From Lateolabrax maculatus (Eukaryota > Chordata > Actinopteri > Acropomatiformes > Lateolabracidae): a stretch of DNA of 64,000 bases. The notes beneath the pieces were generated by a model. The model was not told the DNA's origin. It saw nothing but the letters and a program-made list of their open reading frames with translations, and did no database searches. The position numbers and the translations under genes are program-made. The DNA is taken from NCBI GenBank assembly GCA_031216445.1, contig CM062214.1:19583001-19647000 (forward strand), written 5' to 3'. Positions within the stretch are counted from its first letter, which is position 1; each line of letters starts with the position of its first letter. Of this stretch, positions 28,601 to 36,181 are shown piece after piece.

Positions 28601-31544
28601 TAAAGCATTTTGAATGCATTTTCTGCATGTTGCTGTGATATCAGAGCAATGTTCCCACTTATGTGGGTGCTGATTGTTCATTCAGTTGTGTACCCAATGC
28701 ATTTCAAATGCTGCGTAACAGTCACGTAAGGCATTCTGATATTTCATGTACAATTGATACAAAGTTACACACAAACACACAAACCCACACTTATGCCTAA
28801 CCTGAGCTGTCCCTGGTCTAAGTGGTCGTGACCTGTCCCACCCCCTCCCCTCGCACTTGCACGGTTTTCAACAGTGTCTGCTGAAAAGAGTGACCGTGAT
28901 CCTCACACTTTGCTCTGTTGTTTATTTCTCTCTGTTCGCCACTCCTCCACTCCTTCACACATTCTTCCTCTCACTCCTACTCCTGCTCAATCTTTTCTTT
29001 TGCTCCACACGCCTTAAATCCCTGCTGCTTAATGTGTTTGATCATGTGGTCATGCTCACTCCTCTGCTTGTGCCGCACCGTATCCTACCTTACTTCCTCC
29101 TCCTCCTCCTCCTCCTCCTCCTCCTTCTTTCCTTCCTCAAAACTCCCTCTTTCCCCTTTTCTCTTTTTCTCTTCCCATTCTGGCATACAACGGATGGATT
29201 ACTTCTGTATATCTTGCTCTCTGTCTTCACCTCTGCCTGTGGTTGTCTCTCACTATCCCTCCATATTTGTTACATTTCTCTGCTGTCTCCTCACTCACTC
29301 TCCACCAACTCCTCTTCTGCTCTCCATTCTTCTTTCATATTCTATCTTCCTCATTTTCTCTGTATTTTCCCACTCACTATCACTTCTTCTGCCTTGAACC
29401 TCTGACTATCTTTATGCCTCTCCTCTCTCCCGCCTTCTCCCCGCTTTTGGCCCCTGCCTCCCCAGGCCGGGGCTCCTACCCCCCCAGACCTTTCTGCGAG
29501 ACAGCAGTCCCCTCCTCCTGCTTCTCCCCTCTCGCGCTCTAACCTCTGCTCTCTTCTGTATTCTGCTCCCTCTGGCATGGCTGTAGTGTCAGGTAAGTTC
29601 TCCGCCTCTTCCTGAATGCAGCCCCCTCCCTCACTCTCCTCCCCACCCTTTCTTCTCCCTGAGACACTCCACACGCCCTCCCTCACTTTCACTGACACAC
29701 CCAAACCCTCCTCCTCCTCATCACCACCACAGTCATCCCCATGCCCTCGCCTCGACTCAAGCCCCAGGCAGGTCAACAAGCAGGCCAGCTGCTCACAGTG
29801 TCCAGGTGGAGGCTCGCTGACATCATGATCCACCACACAGATCTTAAGAGACAGCTCTCAGCACAGAAAGCAAAACACTATTCACAGCAACAACACAGTG
29901 AATGGAGGGAAAAACAGGGCAGTACAATCTGAGCGGTGGCAAATTGATTTTTATTTTACAATTTTGAAATGACATTGCATCCACTAAAAGACACAGTGTC
30001 ACCAGATGAAAACAAATTCCTGTTTAATGGCGTTAATTTCGAATGTGCAGTTTACCTAATCCTTGAGGCATTTCTAATGTAACAATTTACATAAGAAAAT
30101 GTCAATGGTACTGTGTTTGTGTGTATATGTGTGGTGTAATCCATCACTATACCTATATCTGTTTGTTTTGTTCTTGCTATTACCTCTACTGCTAACTGTT
30201 GTAGTGTTTTTGACCTAGCTGCTAATTTACATGCCAACAGGGTACAATTCAGTGGTCCTACTTGAAAAAGATTACTGTTTGTGGGTCCAGGTTTTATCTC
30301 ACTCCAGCCCAAGCACAATTTTTTTTCCATTCATAAATGCGCATCAGTTGCAATGCAGGGCATCTCGCATCATTCATTTCAAATGAAGGCCCATTTGGTG
30401 GGAGAGTTTCGTCAAACTAACCCCCTCCATCCAGTTCCCTGCATGGCTTTATGGATCGACAGTTGCAACAGCTCTCCATCCTTTTTTTCACTCATGGCTG
30501 TCTGTCTGTCTGTGGACGACAACAACATGAATCTGAGCCAGGAGCTCCCTCCTCTGGTTTCTGGACAAAATCTGCAAAACAAGTGCGCACACTCACACAC
30601 ACTCTAAACCACATGCAGTTTACCAGCCATCCCTCCCATCCGCCTTGACACCTCCACCTCCACAGCATCAACCATCACACGTACACCCACCCACACACAT
30701 GCACACACACACACACAAACACACACACACATCCTCTACCCTCCCCCACCCCTCCTGATCCCCCCCCCCCCCCCCCCCCCCGCTTCGCAGAGGCCCCTGC
30801 CTGCCCTGGCTGCACTCCTGGCTCACTGGCACCGCCCTGCTGGATGGAAGAGGCAATGAACAGGCTAAGCAAGAGCGATCTTCCGCAGCTTTTCTGTGTC
30901 TCTTAGTTTCAGAACCACCCCCTTCTCTGCTCACAACCCTGCACTTTTATGATTTTGGTTTAGTAGTTTTTCTTTTCATCCTAGCGATGGCTGTTAACTC
31001 TGACCTCAAACACTCAGTGTCAGAGTTTCCCCTCAAGTGTCTGTGGTAGTATGTTTGTAGACTCTGTGTCCCATGTCTTGTCCTGTGACATTTGGTGTTG
31101 GATACATGTAGCTAGTTCAACCGCCATGTTCACCGTCTAGCTGCCTTTCATTTGTGCAGAACGTAAACAAATCCAGTTGTGTAGAGTAGCGCCACCCATT
31201 CTCCGAGCCATGAGACCCCATACAGCTGTTGAGTGTTTGAGGTTATGGCTGAAACATGATTAAACATGCCAGCATGAACCTGGGTGTGAGTGAGTACGAA
31301 AGCGGCATTCGACCATTCATGTGTTTGCGTGCATGGATGAGTGCGTGTGCATGGGAATGTGTGGATTTGTAGCGCCCTCTACTCCGTGACTAATGCTCAC
31401 ACTCCTCCTCTTTCCCTCCCTCTTTCACTGTCTTTGTATCCCTGCAGCACCCGTAAACAAAACTACATGATGAACTTTGCCAGACAGACCGGCGCGCGTC
31501 ACTACTACAGCCGCAAGAGGCGGGCACTGCAACAGCGTGCCTGA
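360..31544 (+). CDS. reln: reelin, 5'-truncated gene (56 exons in window)
   Basis: Secreted extracellular-matrix glycoprotein that binds ApoER2/VLDLR and controls neuronal positioning through Dab1. Fifty-six exons join in frame to 3164 codons plus stop, against about 3460 residues in human, so roughly the first 300 residues (signal peptide and F-spondin-like domain) lie upstream of the window. Each of the eight repeats shows the subrepeat A - EGF - subrepeat B layout. BNR-type Ser/Asn-x-Asp/His-Gly-x-x-Trp boxes and FRWWQP strands recur throughout. All exon borders used are AG/GT and the phases agree from first to last exon. The first exon begins with one base that completes an upstream codon. 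Similarity to human reelin is high over the whole length, so the identification is secure; individual borders could be off by a few bases. Confidence 0.97.
1097..2952 (+). other. reelin intron, no gene seen
   Basis: AT-rich intron of 1.86 kb between exons ending at 1096 and starting at 2953. Short GTAA and CA runs only. The open frames at 1554-1925 and 2170-2355 show no recognisable protein. Confidence 0.6.
3272..7912 (+). CDS. reln: reelin repeat 1 with EGF module 1
   Basis: Exons 3272-3387, 3931-4139, 4642-4770, 4875-4984, 5116-5182, 5431-5664, 6773-6934 and 7676-7912. Subrepeat A carries the BNR box [15 protein letters not shown] module 1 is split between the exons at 5116 and 5431 (CSGRGHC, then [10 protein letters not shown]). 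Subrepeat B carries [10 protein letters not shown] and [11 protein letters not shown]. The last exon runs on into the start of repeat 2 ([19 protein letters not shown]). A CT-rich tract precedes the acceptor at 5430. Confidence 0.93.
8313..13325 (+). CDS. reln: reelin repeat 2 with EGF module 2
   Basis: Exons 8313-8505, 9315-9427, 11446-11583, 11792-11978, 12810-13015 and 13154-13325. The BNR box [10 protein letters not shown] lies in the first exon. EGF module 2 spans 11446-11583 and 11792-11978 ([11 protein letters not shown], then [10 protein letters not shown]). Subrepeat B shows [10 protein letters not shown] and [16 protein letters not shown]. The last exon ends with NPTLPQ just before the N-terminal cleavage site coded by the next exon. 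The intron 9428-11445, about 2 kb, is among the longest in the gene here. Confidence 0.93.
9428..11445 (+). other. reelin intron with possible degenerate SINE-like fragment
   Basis: Two-kilobase intron. The segment near 9748-9780 (ttactttattcatccccgaa, then gggaaatta) resembles a motif common in dispersed teleost repeats, but I cannot name the family. A short AC run lies at 11139-11155. Nothing else recognised. Confidence 0.35.
13582..15858 (+). CDS. reln: reelin repeat 3 with EGF module 3
   Basis: Exons 13582-13788, 13911-14146, 14299-14456, 14563-14770, 14877-14953, 15384-15542 and 15664-15858. The BNR boxes are [10 protein letters not shown] and [13 protein letters not shown] module 3 is [18 protein letters not shown] and continues into the exon at 14563. 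The last exon carries [14 protein letters not shown] and begins repeat 4 ([19 protein letters not shown]). Its donor is GATA|gtgagt; with the next acceptor at 17223 it restores a Lys codon in phase. Confidence 0.93.
13597..13602 (+). other. reln: reelin N-t proteolytic site (Pro-Ala)
   Basis: The exon opens with [11 protein letters not shown]. Mouse reelin is cut by ADAMTS-3/-2 between Pro1244 and Ala1245 within this same sequence at the start of repeat 3. The Pro codon is 13597-13599 and the Ala codon 13600-13602. Conservation of the flanking residues suggests the fish protein is inactivated by the same cleavage; that is an inference. Confidence 0.8.
15859..17223 (+). other. reelin intron, no gene seen
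   Basis: Intron of 1.37 kb, AT-rich. Open frames on both strands (16084-16290, 16533-16895) have no recognisable content. Confidence 0.55.
17224..18533 (+). CDS. reln: reelin repeat 4 with EGF module 4
   Basis: Exons 17224-17497, 17613-17753, 17862-18039, 18175-18259 and 18351-18533. The BNR boxes are [10 protein letters not shown] and [13 protein letters not shown] module 4 is [11 protein letters not shown] followed by [10 protein letters not shown], split between 17613-17753 and 17862-18039. Subrepeat B ends with [14 protein letters not shown]. This is a compact block with introns of 90-150 bp. Confidence 0.93.
18688..20704 (+). CDS. reln: reelin repeat 5 with EGF module 5
   Basis: Exons 18688-18856, 18947-19052, 19174-19400, 19523-19746, 20182-20332 and 20446-20704. 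The BNR boxes are [10 protein letters not shown] and [13 protein letters not shown] module 5 ([21 protein letters not shown]) lies whole in the exon at 19523. The donor after 18856 reads CT|gtaaga, hiding a TAA that would stop translation if the intron were retained. The last exon ends [18 protein letters not shown]. Confidence 0.93.
20863..22885 (+). CDS. reln: reelin repeat 6 with EGF module 6 (receptor-binding repeat)
   Basis: Exons 20863-21112, 21396-21564, 21687-21827, 22077-22254 and 22692-22885. Repeats 5-6 hold the ApoER2/VLDLR-binding surface in mouse. Two lysines are present exactly 107 residues apart: FIEK at 21007-21009 and PFDK at 21733-21735. That is the spacing of mouse Lys2360 and Lys2467, which are required for receptor binding. 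EGF module 6 is [11 protein letters not shown] followed by [10 protein letters not shown]. Subrepeat B shows [10 protein letters not shown]. Confidence 0.93.
22997..25094 (+). CDS. reln: reelin repeat 7 with EGF module 7
   Basis: Exons 22997-23247, 23364-23518, 23637-23851, 24062-24239, 24331-24506, 24605-24711 and 24852-25094. The first exon finishes repeat 6 ([15 protein letters not shown]) and holds the C-t cleavage region. The BNR boxes are [10 protein letters not shown] and DYSTDGGVSW. EGF module 7 ([21 protein letters not shown]) lies in the exon at 24062. The stretch just after the cleavage site ([10 protein letters not shown]) is the least human-like part of the repeat. Confidence 0.93.
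23187..23195 (+). other. reln: reelin C-t proteolytic site (Pro-Ala-Asp)
   Basis: The translation reads [11 protein letters not shown]. Mouse reelin is cut at the C-t site between Ala2688 and Asp2689 in the matching HERSPADAGP segment. Pro, Ala and Asp occupy 23187-23195, so the scissile bond would fall between 23192 and 23193. Cleavage in this species is inferred from conservation only. Confidence 0.75.
25216..27556 (+). CDS. reln: reelin repeat 8 with EGF module 8
   Basis: Exons 25216-25391, 25491-25564, 26037-26198, 26308-26465, 26682-26901, 27074-27271 and 27458-27556. EGF module 8 is [11 protein letters not shown] plus [12 protein letters not shown]. The last BNR box is [10 protein letters not shown] and the last FRWWQ-type strand is [16 protein letters not shown]. 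The final exon stops after GTT CT, leaving two bases of a Leu codon that either the microexon or the terminal exon completes. Confidence 0.93.
25628..25672. repeat. (GT)n-(AT)n microsatellite
   Basis: GT units from 25628 followed by ATAT units, in the reelin intron 25565-26036. Confidence 0.85.
29587..29592 (+). CDS. reln: reelin 6-nt microexon (Val-Ser)
   Basis: The six bases TGTCAG are preceded by a CT-rich tract ending ctgtag and followed by gtaagt. Joined to the previous exon (..GTT CT) and the terminal exon (C ACC CGT..) they read Val-Leu-Val-Ser-Thr-Arg. Human RELN has a 6-nt neural-specific microexon coding Val-Ser at this same point. Skipping it gives Val-Leu-Thr-Arg, also in frame. 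It is far too short to find from open frames; position, phase and residues together make it convincing. Confidence 0.88.
30760..30781. repeat. poly(C) tract of 22
   Basis: Uninterrupted C run following an AC microsatellite in the last reelin intron. Confidence 0.9.
31448..31544 (+). CDS. reln: reelin terminal exon, basic C-terminal region
   Basis: Encodes [20 protein letters not shown], then a basic tail ending [10 protein letters not shown], then TGA at 31542-31544. The length of about 32 residues equals that of the mammalian C-terminal region. RKRR followed by Ala (cut point between 31523 and 31524) fits a proprotein-convertase consensus and lies where mammalian reelin is trimmed near its C-terminus. 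The last residues differ from the human RRYP ending. Confidence 0.95.
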
Positions 31545-33050
31545 ACCCACCAAGAAGGGATTCGCCCTCTGACCTGCCACATCAACCCGCCACGCTCATC
31601 CTTTTTCTCCTGACAACACATCGCCCTGTCGAGTCCCATCCACCGGTGGATTCCAGTCAGCCTTAGACTTCCCTCACCCATCTCTCCTCACCCTCTGCCA
31701 CAAACAGGGGCCATCCAATCAGTTTACGCCATCCAATCAAGGCCTTCCCAACCACATGGGTCGGCGGGAATGAAACTCAGAAGAAAGGAGTGAAGCGGCC
31801 ATTTTGTTTACTTGTTTTTCATGGACGGTCGGGGTTTCTAGTTGTTTTCTAATTGTTGCTGTGGTTCCTCTGATTCCTGTTTCCACCTCCGATAACCATC
31901 CCTCTGGCTTACCTCCCTGTCACTCCCCCTCCCTCTCCTCATCCTCCTTTTCCTACCACACTGTGAAATTGAGAGATAATACAGTATATCACTGCTGAAC
32001 TGACCAGCCGATTGGAGAGTTGCCTCCCAGTTCCACTGAGCCGCCGGGGGGAGGACCACTTCTCTCCCGCCAACCAGTACGCCAGGAGAAAGACCATGAT
32101 GATGATACTGACCATTAAGAGGAATAACGGTGAAGAAGAAGCTCAAAAAAGAAAAAAGAAAAAAAAAAAGAGTACTGTGTTCTTGCTGTTCTGTGTGTCT
32201 GTGGGTTCTTTTTGTGATGAGTTGACTGTGGTGTTCTGTTCATTTGTTTGTTCGTTTTCTACTAATTCATATGCTTTTACGGGGGGGAGGGGAGGGGGGT
32301 GCTGGGATCTGTTTTCCTTTTCCTCATTTATCTGGAACGGATGTGGGCAGGGCGGAAAAAGCCCGGTCTCCACGGGAAGAAGGAAGGAAAGAACGATTTG
32401 CACGACAGGAAAAGGAGAAAATAAGAAAAAAATTAAAGACTGAACAATGATTTTTGTTTTTTTTAAATCATTTTTTATATATGTTGGTTCCCGAAAATAC
32501 AGATATTTATGGTAAATGGTTCTTCACGTAACCTATTTAAGATGCACTGTGCGTGAAATCTGTATGTTATTTTCTAGTGTTAAGTTATTAGGCAGTCGAG
32601 TCAGGCTTTCAGACTGCATCATCTCCCCTCTTCCTTCTCTTCCCTCTTCTCTTGTGCTGTTTCCCCCCTTCCCATCTCTCTCTCTCTCTCTGCTGATTTC
32701 TGATACCTGGAGGTGAGGCTCTATTAGTGTTGTTTTTTGAAGTCTGTGTAATATGGACCCTCTGCCCTCAGTGTAACTCCAGTATAGCAATCTCCTGTAT
32801 ATATATGTATATCCACTATGGGGAGACCCAGCAGCCTTATAAAAGGGAAATAAAGAACTGTCCAAACCTCATACTGTACACAATCCTTGAGCTGCTCGTT
32901 TTCACTCTTAAAAGATAAGCCTTTCATTTGCTTACACGTTAATTATTGTCAACAAATCTCAATCATGAGTTGGTTCATCTCTCATTACTTTCCGACTTCC
33001 TTTCCATCTCTGTGGCACTCAGCCCTAAGCCCATTTGGCCTGCAAATAAA
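31545..33050 (+). other. reln: reelin 3' UTR with two candidate poly(A) signals
   Basis: No further coding signal on this strand. AATAAA occurs at 32849-32854 and at 33045-33050; the second is followed by a GT-rich stretch. Purine-rich (about 32110-32170) and G-rich (about 32281-32300) tracts lie between. Open frames across it are low-complexity. Confidence 0.55.
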
Positions 33051-33238
33051 AAAGGAACATGTCCTGTGATCTCATTTATGTGTTTGTGTTTTTGGACAAC
33101 AGTGGAGCTCTGTGGCACAGGGGAATAAGTATAGCAGGATATGGAAACAGACAGTACTTGTTAGTAGGATCTGTTCATTGTTGGTTTTGGTCTTTTCATG
33201 GGATTTGTTGACAATAAGAAAAATTCAGACTACGCCAG

Positions 33239-33240
<2 letters not shown>

Positions 33241-33293
<53 letters not shown>
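33241..33293. repeat. (GT)n microsatellite
   Basis: About 26 uninterrupted GT units in the interval between the reelin 3' end and the 3' end of the opposing Ly6 gene. Confidence 0.95.
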
Positions 33294-33295
<2 letters not shown>

Positions 33296-33336
33296 GAAAA
33301 GCGCCTGAAAATACTAATAAGAGCAGAGAATAGAAT

Positions 33337-33342
33337 TTTATT
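33337..33342 (-). terminator. candidate poly(A) signal of Ly6 copy A
   Basis: tttatt on the plus strand, AATAAA on the minus strand, about 260 bases after the stop codon at 33602. Confidence 0.45.
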
Positions 33343-33601
33343 CAAATATTTATTTTTATACATTAAAGCATTTAAAAACAGATTTGTTACTAAGATCTTG
33401 TAAAAAAATTTTTTTTTAAAAAGTTGAAATCCCTGCCATCACCTCAGTGTCTTCAGACTGGGCATTGACCACATACTTCTGCAGGCCCTCTGCATTACTC
33501 CATGCTGAGAACTGCTCACTTGTAGTAACCATAAAAGCATCTTCCCCCTTGACAGGCAAACCCTAAAAATGTTTATAACATAGCTCACCAGGAGTCTTTA
33601 G

Positions 33602-33985
33602 TCACAATCTGCCGGCCGTCACAGCTACAGTCATGAGTGTTACAGTGATGTAGACGGATTTGGCTGCGAGGCCCGGGCAGGAGTTACAGTACGGCCAATC
33701 ACAGCAGCTGTAGCTCATGGTGTAGATGGTTCCTTTCAGGCGGAGGCTGTGCACCTGGCTGCAGTCCTTCTCTGCCATGCAGCCCCTGGCTGACAGGGCG
33801 CTGTGGTTTCCATAACGACCGTCCGCCTTGAAGCACTGCTCCTCTGGAGGACACTCCGTCACAATGAGCTCAAACTTCTTCTCCTTCTCCAGGATGGGGC
33901 TGTAGTAGCAAAGCAGGTTGTCACAGAGCAGGGAGGGGAGGAGAAGGTAGAACCACAACACAGCAACATGCAGGAGCTGCAACAT
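33602..33985 (-). CDS. Ly6/uPAR GPI-anchored protein, Bouncer/SPACA4-like (copy A)
   Basis: A 127-residue single-coding-exon protein. It has a signal peptide (about residues 1-20, LLHVAVLWFYLLLPSLLC), a mature three-finger Ly6 domain of about 80 residues ending SCCDWPYCNS, and a C-terminal hydrophobic segment (VYITVTLMTVAVTAG) typical of GPI attachment. It carries one N-glycosylation sequon (NHS). Bouncer is the egg-surface Ly6 protein controlling sperm entry in fish, and SPACA4 is its mammalian homologue. The size, the GC..C..G-x-x-Y..SCC..YCN ending and the GPI tail fit that group. It lacks the usual second and third Ly6 cysteines (LLCYYS instead of CYYC, and no Cys in the first finger). 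A good acceptor (tttgcag) lies 8 bases upstream of the ATG, so a 5' UTR intron is likely. Which of the two copies is the true Bouncer orthologue cannot be settled here. Confidence 0.75.
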   Translation of the reverse strand: MLQLLHVAVLWFYLLLPSLLCDNLLCYYSPILEKEKKFELIVTECPPEEQCFKADGRYGNHSALSARGCMAEKDCSQVHSLRLKGTIYTMSYSCCDWPYCNSCPGLAAKSVYITVTLMTVAVTAGRL

Positions 33986-34616
33986 GTTCGCCCTGCAAAT
34001 TGAAGCAAGGCATTTGGTATTTTACTGGCATTATCTAATATTGGGGCTATAAAACAAAATAAATTAAACTTAAAGAGTACAGCAGTTCTTCCATAAAGTT
34101 AGGTCAATAGTATGGGTGATGTTCCAAAAATACTGGATCCCACACTTCCCATAATGCAACTTAAATGTCACCTAGACATGTACTGCTTGTACATGCCCTT
34201 ATTTTTCAAATTCCACTTACCCAGTTTGTAACGCAGACTCTGTTCAACATTTGTAGTGTCAGTGCCGAGATCAAGTCACACATCACTTGAGTAAATATCT
34301 TGACAAAGCTCCCTTCAGAGTCACAAAGATGTAATATAACAGTTTTCATAGGCTTTGTAGAACTCCACATTTGACAGTGTCATCTTTTGTCACTTGTCAA
34401 ACCTTTGTTTCATGTTTTTCTACTTTCAACACCATCACCAAAACCAAAGAAATTCAGCAACATAACTGATCAAAAGTTCTTAGCCTTGTTTCTTATGCAC
34501 AGGTGTCAATGATCTCTAGTGCTTGTTAGATTCAAAATGCTCAAGGCAGAAAGTAATGGCAGAAACCATTTCAGTATGCAACTTTAAAAAAAAGAAGCAG
34601 TATTGCAAAGACTCAC

Positions 34617-34700
34617 CTGCACATTTTAAAGCTTTTAGTTCCAGTTTAACAGGCAAAACTTTTCAGAGCTTCTCCTGATGAACTCCTATCTCACCACTGA
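34617..34700 (-). other. probable 5' UTR exon of Ly6 copy A
   Basis: On the minus strand, ATGTGCAG is followed by gtgagt (donor at 34616-34611). It can splice to the acceptor just above the Ly6 ATG (exon resuming at 33992), an intron of about 620 bp. The upstream limit is a guess. Confidence 0.4.
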
Positions 34701-35055
34701 CTCCAGATTTTCTTGCACAGGCCACACCTACTAACACACCTGTGTGTAAAACCTACACAGAGCAACTACACCAAGTGGGTCCTTAATCATGGTGCTTTTA
34801 TTTTGCTTTATTCATCAGTTACCACAGAAATAATGTCAGCATTTCCTCTATTATACCAGGAGGATGGTCCACCTTTTTCTCTCTGGAGCAAAACTGACAA
34901 TGATGCATGTTTTTTTCTCATTTACACATTAATTCTGCAAAAATACCAATAATCACAAACATGTAAACATTAAACCATACGTTAGTCACCTTGTGGAGCC
35001 TCAGGTAAGTGCCTATGGCTTACAGGCCTCCCCTTTCCGCCTTCCACAAGCACTT
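34701..35055. other. intergenic space between the two Ly6 copies
   Basis: AT-rich, without recognisable coding potential; promoter of copy A would fall here. Confidence 0.5.
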
Positions 35056-35553
35056 CTATGATGCAGTGGCAGGTAATGCGGCGTTACTGGATGATGTGTA
35101 ATTTGCGCATGAATCCCAAGGCTCCTCTCTAACAATATTAGTCACATTAGTGTCATCAAAGTTGTCTGTAATCACCCCCAGTAGCATCTTCAGCTTGGCA
35201 CCAGGCTTTGGCGGGCTGTTACATTTGTCTTCGCAGCAGCAGGTGTGGCTGACGTTGTACCTGACCCCTCGATGAGAGATGACTTCATGGGAGCCACAGA
35301 GGCCAGCGTCCACGCAGCCCTGAGCCGACAGGATGTGAAGGGAGCCGTAGTGTCCTCTGGAGCTGGAACAGCGCTGATCAGGCAGACACTGGCTTGTGAT
35401 GTTGGGGCAGGACTTGCCTTTGTGCTGCACAGGACAGTAGTAACACAGCAGGCTGTCCAGGCTCAGAGCGGGGAGGGCCAGCGCCAACAGGAAGGAGGTC
35501 AGGAACCAGTGTGGTCCCACCAGATGGACGTCCAGACTAATGTAAATCCACAC
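35056..35553 (-). CDS. Ly6/uPAR secreted protein, Bouncer/SPACA4-like (copy B)
   Basis: An open frame of 165 residues. After a hydrophobic signal segment (FLTSFLLALALPALS) comes a Ly6 domain with all ten cysteines: LLCYYC, SC..QC..RC, GC..LC, CCC..KCN. Two sequons (NIT, NVS) lie in the domain and two more (NVT, NYT) in the tail. After the final CN there is no hydrophobic GPI tail but about 50 polar residues. The RGVRYNVSHTCC segment resembles SPACA4 RGVTYSLTTNCC. Start is uncertain: an alternative first exon with ATG at 35686 (donor at 35663, acceptor exposing 35536) keeps the frame and gives MGSQRKRSLDVHL. Copy A lies 1.07 kb downstream on the same strand, so tandem duplication is likely. 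Confidence 0.72.
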   Translation of the reverse strand: MWIYISLDVHLVGPHWFLTSFLLALALPALSLDSLLCYYCPVQHKGKSCPNITSQCLPDQRCSSSRGHYGSLHILSAQGCVDAGLCGSHEVISHRGVRYNVSHTCCCEDKCNSPPKPGAKLKMLLGVITDNFDDTNVTNIVREEPWDSCANYTSSSNAALPATAS

Positions 35554-36181
35554 ACACAGTTAGATAGGAATGAGACAGATTGGAAACATACCTATGCTCA
35601 TATAAATTGTCCCAGTCAGTCGGAGGTTTTGTGGGTTCCAGTTTGTGTGGGTGTGTTGGTCACCTCCTCTTTCTTTGAGATCCCATCTCCCTGTGCAGAA
35701 AAGCCCCCAGAACGTGTGAAGACGTGTCAACCTGAGGAACCTCAGCAGACACCAGCACACCCTCTGATTACCAAGCACATACAGGTGTGTCTTTGGAGCT
35801 GTTTGGGCTTAATTCATAAATAATTTTAGAAATACACACGCAAAACAGAAAGCTCTTAATTTGGATTTTAACTTTCAGTTTATTGTCCAAACATAACATC
35901 TTGCCATACCCTTTTAAAACACAAAAAAGATTCTCAACTGAGACAAAATACAGGATTACAGTGCCATCTGCTGTCTGCTGTGCTGCACTGGACATGTCAT
36001 TAAGGAAGAAATTGAAATAGAATTATTTGATGTGGTGCTAGTAGCCGTTGCATGTCATCCAGATGTTATTATTAAACGTCATGAAGCAACCAGTCCATAC
36101 AGGGATCTGCAGTACAAAATATAAAGGAATCTTCCTCTAATTGGGGACATTTTTCTTTCTCTCATGATTTTCTGTCCATAT
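35554..36181. other. intergenic space upstream of Ly6 copy B
   Basis: Holds the possible alternative first exon of copy B (35664-35686) and a minus-strand AATAAA (tttatt at about 35879-35884) that may end the small membrane protein gene. Nothing else recognised. Confidence 0.45.

Larger units (their letters stand above)
27557..31447 (+). other. two terminal reelin introns flanking the microexon
   Basis: Introns 27557-29586 and 29593-31447. Strongly CT-rich from about 28900 to 29780, including a TCC tract at about 29095-29122. An AC-rich microsatellite at about 30685-30730 leads into a run of 22 C at 30760-30781. Long open frames here (28857-29405 +, 29351-29836 -) are products of the CT bias. 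The pyrimidine-rich flank is typical of introns around regulated neural microexons. Confidence 0.6.

Noticed and set aside
28857..29405. 182-codon plus-strand open frame in a reelin intron
   Set aside because: Ser/Leu/Phe-rich product of a CT-rich tract, two overlapping frames open at once, no domain and no start context.
29351..29836. 161-codon minus-strand open frame, Gly/Glu/Arg-rich
   Set aside because: Reverse complement of the same CT-rich tract; low-complexity and lies across the microexon.
32012..32443. 143-codon plus-strand frame after reelin stop
   Set aside because: In the 3' UTR, runs through poly-A and G-rich low-complexity sequence.
35245..35823. 192-codon plus-strand frame over Ly6 copy B
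   Set aside because: Antisense to the cysteine-patterned Ly6 frame, which is clearly the coding one.
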